Source: JANMDU01 sp031418715 (GTDB taxonomy: Bacteria > Pseudomonadota > Gammaproteobacteria > Burkholderiales > Burkholderiaceae_C). From it: DNA of 64,000 bases. The stretch is taken from NCBI GenBank assembly GCA_031418715.1, contig JANOJL010000045.1:310001-374000 (forward strand). Reading direction: 5' to 3'. How positions within the stretch are numbered: position 1 is the first letter of the stretch; each line of letters begins with the position of its first letter. Under the pieces are notes generated by a model. The model was not told the DNA's origin and made no database searches. It was given only the letters and a program-made list of their open reading frames with translations. The position numbers and the translations under genes were made by a program. Positions 58,514 to 64,000 of this stretch are shown piece by piece.

Positions 58514-59872
58514 TCAAGAAGATCTACTACCTGCTGGTTTGACGGAGGTATAGCGGTTAGCCAACACCACCAGCACGATCACAGGCAACCCCAGCAGAGC
58601 CGTGCCGGTGAAGAAGTTGCCGTAGCCTACGGCATTGACCACCTGTCCGGAAAAACCGGCCAAAAATTTGGGCAACAGCAGCATCAGCGAGGTGAACAAA
58701 GCATATTGTGTTGCGGAATACTGGATGTTGGTCAAACTGGAGAGGTAGGCAATGAAGGCCGCAGAGGCAATGCCACTGGAGAGGTTGTCTGCCGAGATCA
58801 CCCAAATCAATGCATTCACATTCGCGCCCAGCGTGGCCAGCCAAGCAAACAGCAGATTGCTCACCGCACTGAGCACCGCGCCCAACATGAGCACGCGCAT
58901 CACACCAAAGCGCATAGACAAAATGCCGCCTAAGAATGCGCCCACCAGCGTCATGATCACGCCATACACCTTGGTCACGCCAGCCACTTGGTCTTTGGTA
59001 AAGCCCATGTCCACATAAAACGGATTGGCCATCACACCCATCACAATATCGCTGATGCGGTACACCGCGATCAATCCCAGAATCAGCGCTGCTTGCCATT
59101 GATAGCGCTTGAAAAAGTCAGCAAACGGCTCGATCAAAGTCACCAATAGCCATTCCTGCATGTTTTTCGCAGGGCGGAGCGTTTGTGGTCGGGGTTCAGG
59201 GGACAAAAGCACGGTGATCACGCCCACCAACATGGAGGCCGCCATGCAAAGATAAGCGATGTTCCAAGCGGCTTGGTCGTAGTTACCTGCTACGGCAACT
59301 TCCGCTCGCGCCGCAATCCAGAGAACACCCGCACCCGCCCAGATCATGGCCAACCGATAGCCCGTTTGGTAGGTGGCAGCCAGTGCGGCTTGGCGATCTG
59401 CATCGGCCGATTCAATGCGGTAAGCATCGAGCACAATGTCTTGCGTGGCCGAACCAAAAGCCACCACCAACGCGCACCAAACCACAGGCATCAAAGCCAA
59501 CTTCGGATCAGAGAAAGCCATGCCCACCAAGCCAGCAATGATCACCAATTGCGAGACCAACAACCAAGAGCGCCTGCGCCCCAACCAGCGCGTCAACAGC
59601 GGAATCGACAACCGATCCACCAATGGCGCCCAGCACCACTTGAAGCCATAAGCCAGCCCCACCCAAGTTAAAAATCCAATGGTCGCCCGATCAATCCCTG
59701 CTTCGCGCAAACGAAAGCTCAGTGTGCCAAGAACCAGAAGCAAAGGCAAGCCTGCCCCAAAGCCAAGCGCGAGCATGCGCAATATGGCGGGTTCTTTGTA
59801 GACCTTCAACGACGCTAACCAACTTGGCTTAGACGCTAAAGGAGAGGATGGTGTGTGACTCATGTCGGTCAT
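58514..59872 (-). CDS. ampG: Muropeptide permease AmpG (MFS)
   Basis: About 452 residues, 12-14 spans. AmpG family cues: LGFGAGLPLLLVLGTLSFRLREAGID, VGLAYGFKWCWAPLVDRLSIPLLTRWLGRRRSW, ATQDIVLDAYRIE, KVYGVIMTLVGAFLGGIL, NIQYSATQYALFTSL. Imports anhydromuropeptides for peptidoglycan recycling and beta-lactamase signalling. Start between 59872 and 59863 is uncertain; the frame extends to 59911. Confidence 0.9.
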   Translation of the reverse strand: MTDMSHTPSSPLASKPSWLASLKVYKEPAILRMLALGFGAGLPLLLVLGTLSFRLREAGIDRATIGFLTWVGLAYGFKWCWAPLVDRLSIPLLTRWLGRRRSWLLVSQLVIIAGLVGMAFSDPKLALMPVVWCALVVAFGSATQDIVLDAYRIESADADRQAALAATYQTGYRLAMIWAGAGVLWIAARAEVAVAGNYDQAAWNIAYLCMAASMLVGVITVLLSPEPRPQTLRPAKNMQEWLLVTLIEPFADFFKRYQWQAALILGLIAVYRISDIVMGVMANPFYVDMGFTKDQVAGVTKVYGVIMTLVGAFLGGILSMRFGVMRVLMLGAVLSAVSNLLFAWLATLGANVNALIWVISADNLSSGIASAAFIAYLSSLTNIQYSATQYALFTSLMLLLPKFLAGFSGQVVNAVGYGNFFTGTALLGLPVIVLVVLANRYTSVKPAGSRSS

Positions 59873-59987
59873 AATAAGCGCAAACTGCTTCCCAGCAGGA
59901 AGTAGCGCCATGTTGCTTTTTCTTTGCGACGGACTGATACAGCCATGTTGCGCACATCACAAATCTAGCACTTAGCTTGACACACCC

Positions 59988-61244
59988 ATGAGGCTCTTTG
60001 CAAACAGCATGCTTGCCACGATCAGAAAATGGTCGCCCACCTCTATTGCTTCTTTTATGTGGGGTTTTACCTGTTTTTTACCGGTCGGCATGGTTTATTT
60101 ATCGGCTTTGATCTTGCTGCTTGCGATTTCGTTACACCGGGGCTCTAGCCTGATCGTTGCCAACAGCCGCTGGCAACTGATTCGTGGTCACGTCGTCTTC
60201 TGGCCCGTGTGTGTTTTCTTGATATGGTCATTGCTGATTTTTCTCATTCAGCCTCATTATGCTGAGACACCCAGCAATTTATTCCATATTCTGCGTATCG
60301 CGGTAACTATTGCCATCGTTCTCTCACTGCGGCGAAACGAAGCACTCGCTGGGATTTGGGGCTGGATAGCGGGAGCGTTGGCCACTCTGCTCATCGTTTA
60401 TGTCAACATACTTTTCCCGCTGCCGCACATTCTTGGTATCAGTGACTTGCTTGTCATGAAAGGCAATAAATCGATTGGTATCGCTGTAATGCTGGCTATT
60501 TTTGCTTGCTCTACTGTGATGTATGCCGTGAGCCCATCCATCGGTCGGGTCTACCGATGGGGAGTTTTAGGTATGGTTGCCGTCATTCCCGTTTTGATTT
60601 GGATGCTTCCTTCGCGCACATCATTGCTCTTGATCATGATCAGTCTTTCTCTTGGCTTGATGCATCGTTTACGGAAAAAACCATCGGTACTTTTTCTGGC
60701 TGCTATCGCGTTGTTTGCTTTTGGCTGGAGCGCTTACCAAGTACCAGATATTCAGAAAAGGTTTTCTGTAGGCCTACAAGAAATACAACACAGCATAGAA
60801 GCAAGCGCTACAGCGGGTGATGATGTAACGCAAAGCAGTTGGGGCATGAGACATCTGCTTTACACAAAGACAACGGATATGGTGCTTGAAAGGCCTCTGA
60901 TAGGTTGGGGCATTGGCAGTTGGAATGATGAGTGGAAAAAACGCACGCCTGCGAGTGTTCATGCGGCAAACATGCCGCACAATGATTTTTTATGGATCGG
61001 TGCGCAAGCGGGTCTTCCGGGTTCGGTCAGCTTGCTGGCCATCATCGTGGCGCTTTTTTGGAGCGTGTTGCGCCTGCAATCACCAGCCGCAACCGCTAGC
61101 TTCGTTGCCACCGCTGGGCTTTTTGTTGCAATGACATTTAATTCAGCGCTAAGAGACGCGCAGATTGGGATGTCAGTGCTGTTTGTGGTGTTGGTGCTGA
61201 ATGTATATGCGCTCAGTCAGGCGGAAGACTTGTCTCAAGTTTGA
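59988..61244 (+). CDS. O-antigen ligase/polymerase-like membrane protein (WaaL type)
   Basis: 418 residues, about ten spans. Typical Wzy/WaaL pattern: IGRVYRWGVLGMVAVIPVLIWMLPSRTSLLL, a long periplasmic loop (about 250-320) with LERPLIGWGIGSWNDEWKKR and ANMPHNDFLWIGAQAGLPG, the HxxxL region common in ligases. Probably attaches or polymerises surface polysaccharide in the inner membrane. The C-terminus overlaps the convergent glycosyltransferase gene by 10 bases. More AT-rich than its neighbours, as usual for polysaccharide genes. Confidence 0.83.
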   Translation: MRLFANSMLATIRKWSPTSIASFMWGFTCFLPVGMVYLSALILLLAISLHRGSSLIVANSRWQLIRGHVVFWPVCVFLIWSLLIFLIQPHYAETPSNLFHILRIAVTIAIVLSLRRNEALAGIWGWIAGALATLLIVYVNILFPLPHILGISDLLVMKGNKSIGIAVMLAIFACSTVMYAVSPSIGRVYRWGVLGMVAVIPVLIWMLPSRTSLLLIMISLSLGLMHRLRKKPSVLFLAAIALFAFGWSAYQVPDIQKRFSVGLQEIQHSIEASATAGDDVTQSSWGMRHLLYTKTTDMVLERPLIGWGIGSWNDEWKKRTPASVHAANMPHNDFLWIGAQAGLPGSVSLLAIIVALFWSVLRLQSPAATASFVATAGLFVAMTFNSALRDAQIGMSVLFVVLVLNVYALSQAEDLSQV

Positions 61245-62104
61245 TAGATCAAGCCAACAATTCGGCCCCAATGCCGAGCAAGATGCTTAGGGATGGGCAC
61301 GAAAAGGCGCAATGGAAAACTGAGCAACGCGAGAAGCAGCGTTCGTCTGCGAAGACGCTTAGCGATGATGTCACCTCTGTGCTTGCGCGCAAACAATACC
61401 TTTGATTGCGCGTGATGGTAGCCACGTCCATACTCGTTGCGCAGCGGGTGCTTGCCGCGCACCGATCCGCGTGAGGCATGCAACCAAACGACATTTGGAA
61501 CCACGACGATGCTACGACGCGCCTTAAATAATCGCAAACACAAATCTTCATCTTCATAATAAAGAAAAAAATCTTCATCAAAGAACCCCACGCCATGGCA
61601 TTGCGCCATGCGCAGCAACAACACAGCACCACTGACAAAGCCTACTGAGCATGGTGCATCCGCTTGAGGCCCTTGGCTGCGCCACTCCGTGCTGGGCCAG
61701 CGATAGCTGATTTCCTTGCGGCCATTGCCTCGTACCAGCTGGGGTGCCAAGATGGCTGCTTTGGGAAACACGCTGGCTGATCGCAGCAGCTGGAGGGCAA
61801 GATCGCCTTGCAATTCACAATCCGGGTTGAGCAACAAAGCAAATGGTGTGTCCACCTGTGCAAGTGCCCGATTATTGGCTGCACCAAAACCGAGATTGCG
61901 CTCATGCACAAGCAACTTAACATGGCGCAGGCTGCTGCTTACCTGTTCGGCGGTGCCATCATCACTGGCATTGTCTGAAATGATCACGTGGGCAAATGAA
62001 GCGAGCGGCTGAGTCAATGCCGCCAAGCAATGTCGGCTGTTGTAGGTGACGATGATGACCGTGATATCGTCCAAGCGTGGATCAAATTGCGCGATCTCAC
62101 CCAT
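61235..62104 (-). CDS. Family 2 glycosyltransferase
   Basis: 289 residues. ITVIIVTYNSRHCLAAL, ISDNASDDGTAEQV (nucleotide-sugar Asp), ERNLGFGAANNRAL and LLLNPDCEL (DxD-like), then GAVLLLRMAQCHGVGFFDEDFFLYYEDEDLCLRL. The last is characteristic of rhamnosyltransferase-type GT2 enzymes. Overlaps the methyltransferase gene by 8 bases. Confidence 0.92.
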   Translation of the reverse strand: MGEIAQFDPRLDDITVIIVTYNSRHCLAALTQPLASFAHVIISDNASDDGTAEQVSSSLRHVKLLVHERNLGFGAANNRALAQVDTPFALLLNPDCELQGDLALQLLRSASVFPKAAILAPQLVRGNGRKEISYRWPSTEWRSQGPQADAPCSVGFVSGAVLLLRMAQCHGVGFFDEDFFLYYEDEDLCLRLFKARRSIVVVPNVVWLHASRGSVRGKHPLRNEYGRGYHHAQSKVLFARKHRGDIIAKRLRRRTLLLALLSFPLRLFVPIPKHLARHWGRIVGLIYQT

Positions 62105-62699
62105 GGTTCGGCTCTGATTTACAGGCTTCGAACTCCCATACTAAATGCGAGCGCTTGCCCACCATGCCATCAAGCTGCCGCAACAGAGTGCGTGCAAAGC
62201 CTGAGGGCTCATACGCGCCACGTGGCGAGATGCGCACTTGCCTTCGCAACGCGAACTCACCCGTGAAGCCATACATACGTGCGCCAAGTTCGGGGCGGGT
62301 GAAGTAGCGCTGGGTTTTGGCGGCGATGATGTTCACATGTGTCGGATCGCGAAACGCTTTTTCATGTGGGTAGGCAGGTGTTACCGCATAGAGCAGACCT
62401 CCGGGCTTCAAGACGCGCCAAATCTCGTTCATCAGCTGCACGAAGGGAAAGTGCGTTTGGCCTTTTGCATCGATCACAACGCGTGGCACATGCTCAAAAA
62501 AATCGTAAGCCGACACAGAATCAAAGCGATCCGATTCAAATGGAATGGGTTCTACGCTCAAATTCGCTGCGGCGATGTGCTCCACGCCAGGCGCTGTCAA
62601 ACCTGCACGAATATCAATGCCATACACCTGCTCGTAACCATACGGATTTTTCGGACGTTGACCGCAGCCCAAATCCAAGTGTTGGCGTTGTTGCATCAT
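62097..62699 (-). CDS. SAM-dependent methyltransferase
   Basis: 200 residues. Motif I LDLGCGQRPKNPYG, then VYGIDIRAGL (acidic loop), FDSVSAYDFFEHVPR, EIWRVLKPGGLLYAVTP. Class I fold. Its substrate is likely a surface sugar or lipid intermediate, judged by the adjacent glycosyltransferase and ligase. Confidence 0.88.
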   Translation of the reverse strand: MMQQRQHLDLGCGQRPKNPYGYEQVYGIDIRAGLTAPGVEHIAAANLSVEPIPFESDRFDSVSAYDFFEHVPRVVIDAKGQTHFPFVQLMNEIWRVLKPGGLLYAVTPAYPHEKAFRDPTHVNIIAAKTQRYFTRPELGARMYGFTGEFALRRQVRISPRGAYEPSGFARTLLRQLDGMVGKRSHLVWEFEACKSEPNHG

Positions 62700-62714
62700 T
62701 TTGTGGCAACTCGC

Positions 62715-62915
62715 TCAATGCGTATGAACGTGTTCGCCAGCTTTGAGTTTGTAGACCGTACCGCAATAGGGACACTTGGCCTCGCCATGCTTTGCCACAT
62801 CCAAAAATACGCGGGGGTGGTTGTTCCACACTTCCATGCCAGCTTGCTTGCTTGGGCAGAAGATGCCGCCTTGGGGGTTGAGGTCTTTAGCGGCGAGTTC
62901 GATGGGTTTGCTCAT
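62715..62915 (-). CDS. Zinc-finger (CHCC) protein
   Basis: 66 residues. IFCPSKQAGMEVWNNHPRVFLD and AKCPYCGTVYKLKAGEHVHTH give the C-x(n)-H-x(n)-C-x-x-C pattern of zf-CHCC proteins. Often encoded beside ilvE in betaproteobacteria, as here (11-base gap). Function unknown. Confidence 0.85.
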   Translation of the reverse strand: MSKPIELAAKDLNPQGGIFCPSKQAGMEVWNNHPRVFLDVAKHGEAKCPYCGTVYKLKAGEHVHTH

Positions 62916-62926
62916 GGTGTCAGCCT

Positions 62927-63883
62927 TCAGACTTTACTGAGCCAAGACGCATACTTCGGATTGCGGCCATTGACGATGTCGAAGAAGGCGCTTTGGATTT
63001 TTTCGGTGATCGGGCCGCGCGAGCCACCATCACCTCGGTTGCCAATCTCAACGCGATCGAGCTCGCGGATCGGCGTGACTTCAGCTGCTGTGCCACTAAA
63101 AAACGCTTCATCTGCAATGTAGATTTCGTCGCGCGTGATGGCTTTTTCCTTGAGCTCGATGCCCAAATCTTTGCAAATCGAGAAAATCGTGTTGCGTGTG
63201 ATGCCGTTCAAGGCGCCCGCACTTGAATCGGGCGTGTAGACCACGCCTTTGCGCACCACAAACACGTTTTCTCCGGCGCCTTCTGAGACAAAACCTTGCG
63301 GATCGAGCAGCAGGGCTTCGTCGTAGCCTTCGTCGGTGGCTTCCATGTTGGCAAGAATAGAGTTGGTGTAGTTGCTCACGGCTTTGGCGTGAATCATGGT
63401 GATGTTGACGTGATGGCGCGTGAAGCTGGAGGTTTTGACGCGGATACCGCGCTTCAAACCATCGTCGCCCAGATATGCGCCCCAAGGCCACGCCGCCACC
63501 ATCAAATGAATCGTGTTGCCTTTGGGTGAGACGCCTAGTTTTTCAGAACCAATCCAAGTCAGCGGGCGTATGTAGCAGCTGGGCAGCTTGTTTTCGCGCA
63601 CCACGGCTAGGGTGGCTTGCATCACTTCTTCTTGGCTGAAAGGAATCTTCATGCGAAGGATTTTGGCGCTGTTGAATAAACGCTCGGTGTGCTCTTCGAG
63701 CCTGAAAATGCCAGTGCTGCCATCTGCCAGATGGTAAGCGCGCACGCCCTCGAAAGCGCCGCAGCCGTAATGCAGGGTGTGCGAGAGCACATGGATTTTG
63801 GCATCGCGCCATTCGACCATCTGGCCATCCATCCAAATTTTGCCGTCGCGGTCATGCATGTTGGTTGGAGCGATTGTTGCCAT
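62927..63883 (-). CDS. ilvE: Branched-chain amino-acid aminotransferase
   Basis: 318 residues, fold-type IV PLP enzyme. HTLHYGCGAFEGVRAY, SCYIRPLTWIGSEKLGVSP, INITMIHAKAVSNYTNSILA-type region (PLP Lys), EALLLDPQGFVSEGAGENVF, and FFSGTAAEVTPIRELD. Last step of isoleucine, leucine and valine synthesis. Confidence 0.96.
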   Translation of the reverse strand: MATIAPTNMHDRDGKIWMDGQMVEWRDAKIHVLSHTLHYGCGAFEGVRAYHLADGSTGIFRLEEHTERLFNSAKILRMKIPFSQEEVMQATLAVVRENKLPSCYIRPLTWIGSEKLGVSPKGNTIHLMVAAWPWGAYLGDDGLKRGIRVKTSSFTRHHVNITMIHAKAVSNYTNSILANMEATDEGYDEALLLDPQGFVSEGAGENVFVVRKGVVYTPDSSAGALNGITRNTIFSICKDLGIELKEKAITRDEIYIADEAFFSGTAAEVTPIRELDRVEIGNRGDGGSRGPITEKIQSAFFDIVNGRNPKYASWLSKV

Positions 63884-63921
63884 GGAATTTTCCTGTGTTG
63901 AAGATAGTGAATACCGCGATT

Positions 63922-64000
63922 TTACTGGGCTGTAGGCGTGGCTTCGGCGACTTTGATGGCCTCGGCACTCTGCGCGACAGTCTCTTCTGGCACGGGTGGG
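63922..64000 (-). CDS. 3' end of an unidentified gene
   Basis: The minus-strand frame ending at 63922-63924 reads PPVPEETVAQSAEAIKVAE, then ATPTAQ and stop. Ala/Pro/Glu-rich tail, too short to classify. It lies 38 bases upstream of ilvE. Confidence 0.5.
   Translation of the reverse strand, partial: PPVPEETVAQSAEAIKVAEATPTAQ

Noticed and set aside
62238..63122. 294-codon plus-strand open frame
   Set aside because: Antisense to the methyltransferase, zinc-finger and ilvE genes, all well supported.

Overview
The window reads as a chromosomal segment of a betaproteobacterium, most likely order Burkholderiales and probably Comamonadaceae. This rests on gene order and protein type: divergent fur / bamE followed by dapB-exbB-exbD-leuS-lptE, HpaG split into two proteins, a short type-2 ArgC, and a dense family of short palindromic repeats of a kind I associate with comamonads. 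It is inference, not a database result. I see no rRNA, tRNA, CRISPR array, transposase, integrase or phage gene. No gene-free stretch exceeds about 300 bases.

Layout. 1-5298 (minus): meta-cleavage genes for homoprotocatechuate (3,4-dihydroxyphenylacetate), hpaG1-hpaG2-hpaE-hpaD-hpaF-hpaH, led by an unassigned NAD(P)-binding protein; hpaH runs off the left edge. 5341-7413 (plus): LemA and two TPM-domain proteins. 7423-9506: an unknown protein and an M48 lipoprotein metalloprotease. 9573-9673: an unexplained long RNA-type hairpin. 9761-19707 (minus): a signalling cassette of CHASE2-Ser/Thr kinase, PP2C phosphatase, double-FHA protein, CHASE2-adenylate cyclase, metallo-beta-lactamase-fold (cAMP phosphodiesterase-like) protein and a GAF-containing PilB/GspE ATPase. 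19979-24931: TerC, sucCD with a clear terminator, argC, and a cyclic-nucleotide-binding protein.

25123-34934 (minus): a ten-gene catabolic operon (SDR, cupin, alpha/beta hydrolase, IclR regulator, TPP enzyme, aspartate-dehydrogenase-like protein, aldehyde dehydrogenase, VOC dioxygenase, small helix protein, Rieske oxygenase) with no pathway I can name. 35086-43478: a divergent SDR, a two-component system, a sugar ABC importer (probably glucose type) and an arginase-family enzyme. 43565-50851: the lptE-leuS-exbDB-dapB-bamE block, with BamE fused to an NTF2-like domain, and divergent fur. 50935-59872: pgpA, pncC, a Tat nitroreductase, a membrane protein, LysR with an NTF2-like protein and a membrane-anchored FMN glutamate-synthase-like protein, an orphan protein and AmpG. 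59988-64000: O-antigen ligase-like protein, glycosyltransferase, methyltransferase, zinc-finger protein, ilvE and an incomplete gene.

Two themes cut across the window. About nineteen copies of a 65-base palindromic element lie between genes, particularly where transcription converges, and also inside open reading frames in frame (HpaF, HpaG1, ArgC, the VOC and TPP enzymes, an SDR, LeuS, PncC), where they add or replace protein segments. Second, cyclic-nucleotide synthesis, breakdown and binding genes lie within about 12 kb alongside a kinase/phosphatase/FHA set and a pilus-type ATPase, suggesting one signalling circuit. The catabolic operon at 25-35 kb is the best candidate for an undescribed pathway.
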